A stretch of 64,000 nt of DNA, taken from positions 773,510-837,509 of the forward strand of contig NZ_JAPFQI010000001.1 in the NCBI RefSeq assembly GCF_026183895.1, in the 5' to 3' direction. This DNA is from Sabulicella glaciei (lineage in GTDB: Bacteria > Pseudomonadota > Alphaproteobacteria > Acetobacterales > Acetobacteraceae). Shown here in pieces: positions 17,906 through 25,164 of this stretch (positions are counted from its first letter, which is position 1; each line of letters opens with the position of its first letter). The notes beneath the pieces were generated by a model. That model worked only from the letters and a program-made list of their open reading frames with translations, made no database searches and was not told the DNA's origin. The position numbers and the translations under genes were made by a program.

Positions 17906-18176
17906 GAGCTGTTTCGTCATCTCTTCGAGCGGGGCTACTCAGGCTGGTTCCTCTGGCAGGGCGAACCCGTGCCGGTCGAAGCCTTCTCCCCCGAGACGCA
18001 CCAGCAGCCCGACCGACTTGGCGGCTACGCCCACAGCTTCATGTTCAAGGCCAGCCCAGACTGGCCGTTGCGCTGAGCCCTCACCTCTGAGCGAGCGGCT
18101 TTCTTTCATGAGAGGGCTTGCATATACCTTTCCGAGCAATGGTAGCGTCCTTCCGTTAAAAATTCGGGAGGAAATC

Positions 18177-18869
18177 ATGATCCGAAGACTGGGCCAGCGG
18201 GTCGCGCTGGGATTGCTGCTGCTTGCCTCCGCTGGCGCGGCGCAGGCGGCGCCCGCCACCGTCAACTTCAACTTCAGCGCCGCCTACACCGGGCAGGTGG
18301 ATGGCAGCGTCCCGACGCGGAACACGATGCACGGGCAGATCACCGTCACGGTGGCGGCCTTCAACAAAGGCTTCGACTTCCGGTTCAACAACTCGGACGC
18401 CTACGCGAACCCGGATGGCAGCATCTTCCGGACGACGCCGCTGGTGGATGAGACGGATGGGCTGCTGGGCTTCCGCGTCACCTTCAACGGCGGCGAGATG
18501 TTCTCGGGCAACTTTGTGGATCTGGCCTATCTGCGGGATGTCCAGATCGGCCGGAACGACACCCTCCAGACCAAAGCCTTCAGCCTCCAGGGCAGCGCCA
18601 AGACGGGCCTTACGGGCTCGTTCCACTTCAATGATGACAACCACATGCCCTATGGCAAGATCCTGGGCGTGAACCTCGCCTTCAGCGGGTGGGGCTTCTC
18701 CGGCGATGCCGTTGCCATCGGGACGGGCTGCGACGCGGCTTTCGACCCCTGCCTATTCTCCGGCCCGATTACCGCGGCCATGGCCGTGCCCGCGCCCGGC
18801 GGCGTCGCCCTGCTGGCCCTCGGCGTGCTGGGCCTCGGCCTCGTCCGGCGCGGTCAGGCCAGCGCCTGA
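18177..18869 (+). CDS. Secreted protein with VPAPG-type PEP-CTERM sorting tail
   Basis: 230 aa. The ATG at 18177 is preceded by a near-perfect GGGAGGAAA site. The signal peptide is RVALGLLLLASAGAAQA. The mature region is beta-strand-like (NFNFSAAYTGQVDGSVPTRN, ITVTVAAFNKGFDFRFNNS) with a Cys pair (CDAAFDPC). The C-terminus VPAPGGVALLALGVLGLGLV-RR-GQASA is the sorting tail. The family of the core is not recognised. A G+C-rich hairpin follows the stop by 6 bp. It probably belongs to the same cell-surface set as the genes at 16773, 19366 and 37736. Confidence 0.82.
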   Translation: MIRRLGQRVALGLLLLASAGAAQAAPATVNFNFSAAYTGQVDGSVPTRNTMHGQITVTVAAFNKGFDFRFNNSDAYANPDGSIFRTTPLVDETDGLLGFRVTFNGGEMFSGNFVDLAYLRDVQIGRNDTLQTKAFSLQGSAKTGLTGSFHFNDDNHMPYGKILGVNLAFSGWGFSGDAVAIGTGCDAAFDPCLFSGPITAAMAVPAPGGVALLALGVLGLGLVRRGQASA

Positions 18870-18875
18870 AGGACC

Positions 18876-18905
18876 GAAGCCCTCGCCGGACTTGGCGGGG
18901 GCTTC
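18876..18905 (+). terminator. Stem-loop after the secreted-protein gene
   Basis: GAAGCCCTCGCC and GGCGGGGGCTTC form a 12-bp stem with one mismatch around a GGACTT loop, directly after the stop codon at 18869. The following bases are only moderately T-rich, so termination is likely but not certain. Confidence 0.6.
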
Positions 18906-18919
18906 GTCGTTTCGGGGCT

Positions 18920-19102
18920 TTATTCCTCCAGCGTCACCGGCATCGGCCCGTTGCGCTCGACCACATCGGGCGGACGCGGATCGCCATGCACCATGATCTG
19001 GGCGCCGCGATGCCTGCATTCGGTGCAGTGCATCCGGGCCAGGAACTCTTCGGTAGGCAAGTCGCCCGCCAGACGTGTGGCGCGGCGAATATCCATGGGC
19101 AC
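18920..19102 (-). CDS. Small hypothetical protein with one CxxC motif
   Basis: 60 aa from GTG 19102 (or 58 aa from ATG 19096, MDIRRATRLAGDLPTEEF). It contains CTECRHRGAQIMVHGDPRPP and ends ERNGPMPVTLEE. The single CxxC resembles half a zinc ribbon; the usual second pair is absent, so metal binding would need a dimer. It converges on the preceding gene's terminator. The size, charged composition and clean stop suggest a real small gene, but I do not recognise a family. No further gene is visible between 19103 and 19365; that interval is the promoter region of the next gene. Confidence 0.45.
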   Translation of the reverse strand: MPMDIRRATRLAGDLPTEEFLARMHCTECRHRGAQIMVHGDPRPPDVVERNGPMPVTLEE

Positions 19103-19156
19103 GATGCAATACGCTTCCGGCCCCCCGAGAAAGGCGGGTGCGGCGCAAGCCCTGCT

Positions 19157-19175
19157 GAGTAAAAATTGTTTACTC
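19157..19175. promoter_or_regulatory. Perfect palindrome upstream of sigma-54 promoter (candidate activator site)
   Basis: GAGTAAA-N5-TTTACTC, a perfect 7+7 inverted repeat about 100 bp upstream of the -24 element at 19276. This is the usual distance for an enhancer-binding protein site. A second palindrome, TACC-TTTA-GGTA, lies at 19235-19246. Function is inferred from position only. Confidence 0.45.
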
Positions 19176-19275
19176 CTCTCGTGAAACCTGAACCGGTGTC
19201 GACAACCTATGCAAATCCATAAAATTCCCAGGACTACCTTTAGGTATGCGTTTGTTTCCGTTGGAAATAATTTAC

Positions 19276-19291
19276 TGGCACGGCGCTTGCA
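19276..19291 (+). promoter_or_regulatory. Sigma-54 (-24/-12) promoter for the gene at 19366
   Basis: TGGCAC-GGCGC-TTGCA matches the RpoN consensus TGGCAC-N5-TTGCW exactly with correct spacing. It lies 75-90 bp upstream of the ATG at 19366, on the coding strand and in an AT-rich stretch. Confidence 0.75.
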
Positions 19292-19365
19292 TGTCTTTCA
19301 ATAGTGCCTGCAACAACGGGTGCACGGCTTGGCTGCACCGGCCAAGCACGGAAAGGAAAGAGATT

Positions 19366-20010
19366 ATGCAGATGCTGAAGCACATGGCCCTGGGCCTTGC
19401 CATTCTTGCCGCGCCTGTTGCGGTGAACGCCGCGCCTCTGACGGGTTCCATCGACTTTGGTGGCCTGTTCCGAGGCACGGATGCAAGCGGCAACAATGTC
19501 CGCCTCGTGGACGCGGCCGCCATCGACTTTTGCGCCAACATCACCGGCCCCTGCGTCACCGGCGCGGGCGGCAGTTTCCGGGTGGATCAGACCAACCCGA
19601 GCGGCAACATGCCCGTCTCGGCTGGGGATACCGGCGCGATCCAGGATTTCAACTTCGCCTCGTTCGCGGGCCCTATCGCCGACTTCTTTACCGTGGGCGG
19701 GGTGTCCTTTGACCTGAACTCGATCAACACGACGCAGTTCTCGACCCCGCCCGCAGCGGAGGGTGCGTACGAGACCGACTACCTGCTGATCAATGGCGTC
19801 GGCACGCTCCGTGCGGCCGGTTTTGACCCGACTTCTGGCACCTTCACCTTCTCGGGCCAGACGGACGGCGTGAACTTGGTCGGCACCTTCACCTTCTCCG
19901 GTGGCTCCGCGGCCCTTCCGGGCCAAGTGCCGGTGCCGGCCCCCGCTGGCCTCGCCTTGCTGGGCGCCGGTCTGCTCGGCCTCGGCTTCGTGCGCCGCAA
20001 GGCCGCCTGA
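19366..20010 (+). CDS. Secreted protein with VPAPA-type PEP-CTERM sorting tail, sigma-54 promoter
   Basis: 214 aa. The ATG at 19366 has an AAAGGAAAG site. The signal peptide is MALGLAILAAPVAVNA. The mature body begins APLTGSIDFGGLFRG and has an early Cys pair (CANITGPC) and a repetitive Thr/Gly/Phe-rich second half (GTFTFSGQ, GTFTFSGG). The sorting tail is VPAPAGLALLGAGLLGLGFV-RRK-AA. An upstream start at 19246 is possible but would bury the signal peptide. A strong intrinsic terminator follows. This gene's 3' end, including the terminator, is partly duplicated at 22355-22510. The role is probably extracellular or matrix-associated; the core fold is unrecognised. Confidence 0.85.
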   Translation: MQMLKHMALGLAILAAPVAVNAAPLTGSIDFGGLFRGTDASGNNVRLVDAAAIDFCANITGPCVTGAGGSFRVDQTNPSGNMPVSAGDTGAIQDFNFASFAGPIADFFTVGGVSFDLNSINTTQFSTPPAAEGAYETDYLLINGVGTLRAAGFDPTSGTFTFSGQTDGVNLVGTFTFSGGSAALPGQVPVPAPAGLALLGAGLLGLGFVRRKAA

Positions 20011-20039
20011 CACCTTCCTCGTCAGCCAACTCACCGCAG

Positions 20040-20073
20040 CGCTCCGGTCCCACAACGGCCGGAGCGTTTCTTT
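20040..20073 (+). terminator. Intrinsic terminator
   Basis: CGCTCCGG and CCGGAGCG pair around a short loop, followed by TTTCTTTT. It lies 30 bp after the stop at 20010. A near-identical hairpin occurs at 22465-22495. The interval from here to 20502 holds no convincing gene; it includes a 16-base tRNA-like fragment at 20171-20186. Confidence 0.85.
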
Positions 20074-20502
20074 TCAGCTGAGGATTTGGTGTTCCGGCGG
20101 ATGATCTCCACGCCGCCCAGCGGGACCAAGCCTGCTGCCCGAACACTGGGCGGCAGGATGCGCCGCGCGCGCATTAGCTCAGTTGGCCCCGGATCCTTCG
20201 ATGCACGCTGGCGTCGGGCTTGATCTTGCGGAGGCGCGCGAGCCGACGCTGACCGTTCGGTCGGTAACTAAGCGGCCTCGGCGCTGTTCACCCATACGAG
20301 ATTGCTTCGATCAGCCCTGGTCGCCAAGGCGGTCGGCAGAGGCGTCCTCCCCCATGGATGGCATTCGCGCGGTCGGCGAGACGAAAACGATCCGGGCAAT
20401 GCTTCGGGAGGTTGCTGGTGAGGTAGCCGGCGATACCGGAGCCGTAGCCAACGGCAGCGCAAACACCGGTCCCCACGATCTAGAAACATAGGATACCTCG
20501 TC

Positions 20503-21438
20503 ATGCAAAACAGAGTTGAAACCGGCCCTTCTGCTGGCTTGGCACCTGCGGCGGTCTTGCCTGAGGGGGCGCCCTCGTTGTCCTCCCGGATTTCCTGGGG
20601 TGCCGTCATCGCCGGCGCCGTGGTGGCCGTGACGATCGGCCTCATGTTGAACGCCCTTGGGGCGGGCGTCGGCGCCACCACCGTGGACGCGACAGCGCGC
20701 GACACCCCCTCCGCCTCCAGCTTCGGGATCGGCGCGGCGATCTGGGTGCTGATCTCAAACTTGATCGGCCTCGCGGTGGGTGCCTACGTGGCCGCTCGCC
20801 TGTCCGGCACCTCGGACAACACGGACGGCACGCTGCATGGGTTGGCCGTGTGGGGTACGACCTTCCTGATCTCGGCGGTCCTGCTCGGCAACCTTGTGGC
20901 CGGCATCGCCTCGACAGCGGCCACGAGCGCGTCGAGTGTCTTGGGCGGCGTCGTCCGGGGCGCCGGTTCGGCGGCCTCCGCAGCGAGCAACGTTGCCGGC
21001 CCGGGGGGCTTGCAGAGCGCGACCCAGGGGATGGTGGACCGCGTCCAGCGTGCTCTGAGTGGCGGCGGCTCCCCGGCCTCCATGACCTCGGATCAGCGCA
21101 ATGCCGAGATGGCCACTCTTGCCACGCGGTGGGTGACCGATGGCCGGATGACCGCCAGCGACCGAGAGCGACTGAACGCTTTGGTGGCAGCCGAGTACAA
21201 CATTCCGGTTCAGGAAGCGCAGCAGCGGGTGCAGCAGGCGGAGCAGCAGGCTGCCGAGGCCGTACGTCGCGCTGAGGAGACGGCACGCCAAGCGGCCGAC
21301 ACCGCGGCCTCAGGCGCGGCGACGGCGGGGTTTGCGATCTTCGGCATCATGCTGCTCGGCGCGCTGGCAGCGGTCTTCGGCGCGCGTCGCGGAACACGTG
21401 ACGTGCTTCTGGTGCGAGGCACCGGCAACGTCCGCTGA
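20503..21438 (+). CDS. Small-residue-rich inner-membrane protein of unknown function
   Basis: 311 aa. Hydrophobic segments lie near residues 31-53 (ISWGAVIAGAVVAVTIGLML), 74-98 (FGIGAAIWVLISNLIGLAVG), 113-137 and 280-303 (AGFAIFGIMLLGALAAVFGA). Between the third and fourth lies a long Ala/Ser/Gly stretch and then a Gln/Ala/Glu-rich amphipathic helix (EAQQRVQQAEQQAAEAVRRA) that could be a coiled coil. Similar proteins in Acetobacteraceae and Methylobacterium are often labelled PhnA-like, but nothing here indicates phosphonate metabolism. It stands alone between terminators. Confidence 0.7.
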   Translation: MQNRVETGPSAGLAPAAVLPEGAPSLSSRISWGAVIAGAVVAVTIGLMLNALGAGVGATTVDATARDTPSASSFGIGAAIWVLISNLIGLAVGAYVAARLSGTSDNTDGTLHGLAVWGTTFLISAVLLGNLVAGIASTAATSASSVLGGVVRGAGSAASAASNVAGPGGLQSATQGMVDRVQRALSGGGSPASMTSDQRNAEMATLATRWVTDGRMTASDRERLNALVAAEYNIPVQEAQQRVQQAEQQAAEAVRRAEETARQAADTAASGAATAGFAIFGIMLLGALAAVFGARRGTRDVLLVRGTGNVR

Positions 21439-21449
21439 CATCTGACATT

Positions 21450-21476
21450 GGCGGGCAACCACTCAGGTTGCCTGCC
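21450..21476 (+). terminator. Stem-loop after the membrane-protein gene
   Basis: GGCGGGCAACC pairs with GGTTGCCTGCC (one mismatch) around ACTCA, 12 bp after the stop at 21438. There is no T-tract, so it may be a weak or bidirectional terminator. Confidence 0.55.
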
Positions 21477-21548
21477 GCCCGAGACGTCAGCGTCGGTTCA
21501 AGGCGGCCTCCCGAACCCCCCGGAGCCGCAGTGGAACCCTCTGGCCCC

Positions 21549-21701
21549 TCACAAAAGGATGGTCTCCACGCGGGTGCCGGGCGCGGCGCTGTCGAGGGTC
21601 ACGTCACCTCCAAAGGCTCGCGGGGGCCGGTAGTCGCAGGGGATCTCGGCGCCCCGGTAGCGGTAGCGCGGCCCGCCCTCAGGTCCCATCTGCTCGAACA
21701 T
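21549..21701 (-). CDS. Small hypothetical protein, 50 aa
   Basis: The ATG at 21701 gives MFEQMGPEGGPRYRYRGAEI, continuing through CDYRPPRAFGGDVTLDSAAP to GTRVETILL. The GPRYRYRG(x)AEI block also occurs in the degenerate copy at 16378-16640, but the continuation differs. It reads like the complete end of a short protein; the N-terminus and ribosome-binding site are weak. Family unknown. It could be a surviving fragment rather than a gene. Confidence 0.4.
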   Translation of the reverse strand: MFEQMGPEGGPRYRYRGAEIPCDYRPPRAFGGDVTLDSAAPGTRVETILL

Positions 21702-21714
21702 TCCAGTTTGCGCA

Positions 21715-22254
21715 TCATTCCGCCTCGTTGGACGTCCGAGCGTCAGCTGGCGGTGCAGCCTCCTTCCCGTCACACTCCTCCTGCAAATCTCGCAGGATAG
21801 CGGCCGCTGCTTCGGCCTCGTCTTCGTACTCGCGACCGTGGGGGAGCAGCAGCCGACCGTCGGTCATTTCAATCAGCGTGATCTCGTTGGACGCGATCTC
21901 TTCAAGGAGAACCGCTTGGGGGGGAGCCCCCGATGCCGATGGGATCCGCCATGCGACGATTGGTAACCACCTTGCGGACATGTCCTGCTCCGTCGGGCGT
22001 GCCATACAGTCCACCACAGTAATCACGAGCGCGCGCTCCCCCGCGGCTGCGGAAATGGTTTGGCTCGTTAGAAATTCCTCACGGAACTCATGCCGGTCAG
22101 CAGTGTACTGGCGGCCGCCAACTGTGGAGACGGCCCATTCCATCAACGCACCAGCCGAGAACTGAGGCTCATCCCGCTGGGTCGCGTAAACCGGACGGAT
22201 CGCCTCGACCTGGGCTAGGCTGACGAAGACCCCCTCCTTGCAGCGAATGAACAT
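21715..22254 (-). CDS. Hypothetical protein, 179 aa
   Basis: An ORF with balanced composition and no signal peptide. It starts MFIRCKEGVFVSLAQVEAIR, has IVAWRIPSASGAPPQAVLLE in the middle and ends with an acidic/Ala-rich helix (EYEDEAEAAAAILRDLQEEC). The pattern 'CKEGVFVSLAQVEAIRPV' looks like a short beta-rich module seen in proteins that track a gene locus or surface residue, but I recognise no family. It is island cargo, transcribed toward the 50-aa ORF 13 bp downstream, possibly as one unit. Confidence 0.6.
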   Translation of the reverse strand: MFIRCKEGVFVSLAQVEAIRPVYATQRDEPQFSAGALMEWAVSTVGGRQYTADRHEFREEFLTSQTISAAAGERALVITVVDCMARPTEQDMSARWLPIVAWRIPSASGAPPQAVLLEEIASNEITLIEMTDGRLLLPHGREYEDEAEAAAAILRDLQEECDGKEAAPPADARTSNEAE

Positions 22255-22354
22255 CGAAAGGCCCTCGCTCCCATGGTGGGGCCCAGCTATCCCGATCAGC
22301 GGCGGGTTTGGCTAGTGCGACGAGAGTGCGGGTCCGATCTTGGGGTAGATCTGA

Positions 22355-22510
22355 ATGGCTGTGCAGGCTCCGGCTGGCCTGGCCCTGCTGGGCGCCGGCC
22401 TGCTCGCCTTAGTCTCGTGCGCCGCAAGGCTGCCTGACACCTTCTGCGTCAGCACACACAAGTCAGCGCTCCGGTCCCACAAGGGCCAGAGCGCTTTCTT
22501 TCAGCTCAAG
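22355..22510 (+). pseudogene. Duplicated 3' end of a PEP-CTERM-type gene with its terminator
   Basis: Bases 22362-22510 repeat the last coding segment, stop region and terminator of the gene at 19366. The sorting helix is recognisable (QAPAGLALLGAGLLA), then a one-base deletion shifts the frame so that the RRK end reads SCAARL. The CACCTTC...GTCAGC spacer and the hairpin AGCGCTC...GAGCGCT with TTTCTTTC at 22465-22499 also match the original. No signal peptide or mature domain precedes it. It is a recombination or decay relic. Confidence 0.75.
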
Positions 22511-22616
22511 GTTTTGTTCCCCGCTCCGGAGTGGCCCGTCCGCCAGGCACTGCTGGCGGGGAAACCTTTCGGGCGGGAAGCATTATTCCTCTTGTCCCTG
22601 CTCCTCCGCTCAGAAG

Positions 22617-22721
22617 AGCGGTGCCGGGGATGCAAGTCCCCGGGTACGCCCCGGGCCGAGGCCGCAACCCACCTACCTTCCTGAGGCTTCGAGAAGCCCC
22701 GCCACGCATCGGCGGGGCTTC
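22617..22721 (+). ncRNA. Candidate structured RNA ending in a strong terminator
   Basis: A non-coding segment with two strong helices: CCGGGGA-TGCAAG-TCCCCGG near 22624-22643, and GAAGCCCCGCC-ACGCATC-GGCGGGGCTTC at 22693-22721, which looks like an intrinsic terminator though followed by only a short T-rich stretch. Between them is a single-stranded-looking CCGCAACCCACCTACCTTCC. The layout resembles a small RNA, and 6S-type RNAs of alphaproteobacteria came to mind, but I cannot confirm a family. It could equally be a leader region. Confidence 0.3.
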
Positions 22722-22766
22722 ATCGTTTGGGGGGTACTACTCCGCAACTCTCGGACAAGCGGACGC

Positions 22767-23012
22767 TTGAGGAGCCATGCCCGCTTCTTTTTCCTTGTGC
22801 GCGACGGAAGCGACCTGATGCAGGATCCGGAGGGGACAGACCTCCCCGACGTTGAGGTAGCGCGCAAGGCGGCCATTCCCGCAGCCCGCGGCATACTCGC
22901 CGAAGGCATCCGGCGCGATGGCAAGCTTGGCAGCCAGGAGTTCGAGATCACCGACGAAGCCGGGGCGGTGGTGGCGACGGTTCCGTTTCGGAGCGTGATC
23001 GAAGCATTGTGA
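22767..23012 (+). CDS. DUF6894-type small protein
   Basis: 81 aa. The pattern RFFFLVRDGSDLMQDPEGTD ... LPDVEVARKAAIPAARGIL ... FEITDEAGAVVATVPFR fits the common alphaproteobacterial DUF6894 family of about 70-80 aa. Relatives normally start with MPRFFF. Here the ATGCCC at 22776 is one base out of frame with GCTTCTTTTTC, as if one C were lost, leaving a TTG at 22767 as the only in-frame start. The gene may be poorly expressed or damaged at its 5' end. Function unknown. Confidence 0.65.
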   Translation: MRSHARFFFLVRDGSDLMQDPEGTDLPDVEVARKAAIPAARGILAEGIRRDGKLGSQEFEITDEAGAVVATVPFRSVIEAL

Positions 23013-23167
23013 GCGGGCCGGCCGCCTGCTGACCCTGACGGCCACCCCTCAAAGCTGAAGGACGTGCCGCCGGCCTTCGTGGCACAGATGCCCGCGCTTG
23101 GAGTTCCAGTGCCTTTGAAACACCTCCACGGCTTCCCTGGCCGCCCAACCCCTCCCGCAGCGGAGGT

Positions 23168-23584
23168 TCAGGGCTGCCCCTCCGAGCAGCGCCCGCCTTC
23201 ACGCTTGAGCCGTCCCACGGCCACACCCATCGCCACCAGGGCTTTCAGGATCGCGGCGGGAAGGACTGGCTTGACCAGCAGGAGCAGCGGTCCATCGCCC
23301 TCCGCGTTGAGGCCAGCAGCCCCCTCGGGGGGCGGGGTTCCCGTCACCACCACGACCGGAAGGCGTGGCCACGTCCGCCGCAATCGGCGAATGAGTTCCT
23401 CCCCTCGCATGTGTGGCATGTTTAGGTCGGTCACGAGCACATCAAACCCCACGCCTTGCTCCGCTTGTTCGAGCGCCTTTCTGCCATTCGGAGCCCAGAC
23501 CACCTCGCATCCGCACGCTTCCAGCTCGTCTTGGAAAAACAAAGCAAGGAGGGCCTCGTCCTCCGCAAGCAACACCCTGACCAT
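23168..23584 (-). CDS. Single-domain response regulator
   Basis: CheY-like receiver, 138 aa from the ATG at 23584. It has the acidic pair in VLLAEDEALLA (E8, D9), phospho-acceptor D53 in VLVTDLNMPHMRGEEL, the switch Thr in VVVVTGTPPP (T81) and the conserved Lys in LLLVKPVLP (K105). It has no output domain, so it must act through protein contacts or as a phosphate sink. It lies 65 bp downstream of the histidine kinase at 23650 in the same orientation and is probably its partner. Confidence 0.9.
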   Translation of the reverse strand: MVRVLLAEDEALLALFFQDELEACGCEVVWAPNGRKALEQAEQGVGFDVLVTDLNMPHMRGEELIRRLRRTWPRLPVVVVTGTPPPEGAAGLNAEGDGPLLLLVKPVLPAAILKALVAMGVAVGRLKREGGRCSEGQP

Positions 23585-23649
23585 GGTCGCTTCGAGCCTT
23601 TGTTTCCTGAGCAAGTTCGAGCGGGTGTTCTCGGTTTCGGTTCCTGTTT

Positions 23650-24876
23650 TCAGACCTGGCTCATCTCCGGGAAGGTGACGATGACGGCCGTTCCCTCGCC
23701 GCCATGTCGGGGTCCGACAGTCACGCTGCCGTCGACCTGCCGCGCCAGCGTTTGGATCAGCTGCAGCCCCAGCGAGCCCTCGCGCTTCGCCTGCGGCAGG
23801 CCCACGCCGTCATCCTCGACCGAAAGCCGCATGCGCCCGCCACCCTGTGCCCGCAGCTGCACCCGCACCTGCCCTTGGCGCCCGTCCGGGAAGGCATGCT
23901 TGAGCGCATTGGTCAGCGCCTCGCCCACGATCAGCCCCAGCGGCAGCACGCGATCCGGGCTCCAGGCCACGTCCTCCTCGGCCTCCACCGCCACGGCAAT
24001 CCGGCCCGGCGCGGGCACGAAGCTCTTCTCCATGTCGCGGCACAGGCGTCGCAGGTAATCGGAGACGTCAATGCTGTCCGGCGCGGTGCCGTCGTAGGTC
24101 AGCAGGGCATGCACCTCGGCCATGCGCCGGATCCGCTCCATGGCGATTTCCAGAGCCGCGCTGCACTCCGGGTCCCGCGCATGCTGGGCCTGCATCGCCA
24201 GGAGGCTGAGCCCGAGTTGGAAGGCGTTCTTGGTGCGGTGGTTGATCTCGCGGACCATGAATTCGCGAAAGCGAAGATCCTCCTGCTGCTGCGCCATGGC
24301 GTCGCGCAGCACCGCTTCCGTTTGCAGCCGCCGCTCGAGCTCTTCCTGCAGGCGGGCGTTGACCTCGCTCAGCTCGCGCGTGCGCGCCTCGACGCGCCGG
24401 TCCAGCGTGGCCGTCATCTCGCGCAACTCATTCTCGCGTTCCACCCGGTCGGTCACGTCCAGGAAGGAGGCGAAGTGCCGCACCACCACCCCGTCTTCGG
24501 CCATGGGGGAAACAAACGCCTTCACCCAGATCGTGCGGCCATTCTTGGTGCGGAACTGGATTTCCTCGGCGATGGTCTCGCGGGCGTTCATGGCAGCCCC
24601 GACCCGCTGAGCCATATCAGGCTCTGCAGCATCGGGCATGAGGAAGAGGTAGTTCTGACCGAGTACCTCGTCGGGTCCGTAGCCGCACAGGTCCAGGAAG
24701 GCGCCGTTGGCGTAGATGATGGGGTTGCCCGTGACCTGAGGGTCGGTGACCACCATCGGCATGCGTGTGGCCTCGACGGCCTCGACGAACGGCCCGCCCT
24801 GGGCTTGGAGGGCTCTCATGTCGCGCTCGGCAGGGGCTTGGCCCTGCCGATCACGGTCTTGTTTCTCGATTGGCAT
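23650..24876 (-). CDS. PAS (LOV-like, cysteine-less) sensor histidine kinase, HisKA_2 type
   Basis: 408 aa, no membrane segment, cytoplasmic. Residues about 30-145 form a PAS domain of the LOV subclass (NPIIYANGAFLDLCGYGPDE) followed by VLGQNYLFLM. In photoactive LOV domains this block reads GxNCRFLQ with the flavin-adduct Cys; here it is Tyr (about Y76), so classical photochemistry should be lost. A coiled coil (about 145-205) leads to the H-box REINHRTKNAFQLGLSLLAM (H213) and an HATPase with GLIVGEALTNALKHAF, EDDGVGLP and GSLGLQLIQTLARQVDG. The start at 24876 has a GGAAGG site. No gene is visible from 24877 to 25164. Confidence 0.88.
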   Translation of the reverse strand: MPIEKQDRDRQGQAPAERDMRALQAQGGPFVEAVEATRMPMVVTDPQVTGNPIIYANGAFLDLCGYGPDEVLGQNYLFLMPDAAEPDMAQRVGAAMNARETIAEEIQFRTKNGRTIWVKAFVSPMAEDGVVVRHFASFLDVTDRVERENELREMTATLDRRVEARTRELSEVNARLQEELERRLQTEAVLRDAMAQQQEDLRFREFMVREINHRTKNAFQLGLSLLAMQAQHARDPECSAALEIAMERIRRMAEVHALLTYDGTAPDSIDVSDYLRRLCRDMEKSFVPAPGRIAVAVEAEEDVAWSPDRVLPLGLIVGEALTNALKHAFPDGRQGQVRVQLRAQGGGRMRLSVEDDGVGLPQAKREGSLGLQLIQTLARQVDGSVTVGPRHGGEGTAVIVTFPEMSQV

Positions 24877-25164
24877 GTCGGCCGACCTTCCGATGTTATC
24901 CATCTGCGCGGAAAGGTGAGCCGATGGGTTCTGTTGCAGGCCGCCAGTGGCACGCTTCGCGGCCGATGGCCAAGGCTGCCGACCACATGTCCTGCCATGC
25001 TGGGCGATCCGCTCAGGACCGTCGAGGTAAATCTCTGGCGGGGTCACGGTGAAGTCGCCTGGTCGGCTTTCTGCCAATCTCAGATGTTCGCATCTGGCGT
25101 GGCCACAATCCGAGGTTAGGTCCGTAACACCCTCTACCCCGGTGACACCGAGCAAGAGGGAGCG

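Noticed and set aside
18100-18176. Possible sigma-54 promoter (GGGCTTGCAT) upstream of the gene at 18177
   Set aside because: The -12 element is present but no GG lies at the required -24 position.
20171-20186. GCATTAGCTCAGTTGG, resembling the 5' part of a tRNA
   Set aside because: The sequence after the D-arm does not form an anticodon or T-arm; at most a relic fragment.
20183-20491. 102-codon + strand frame in the gap before the membrane protein
   Set aside because: No ribosome-binding site and no structured composition; competing leftward frames look equally poor.
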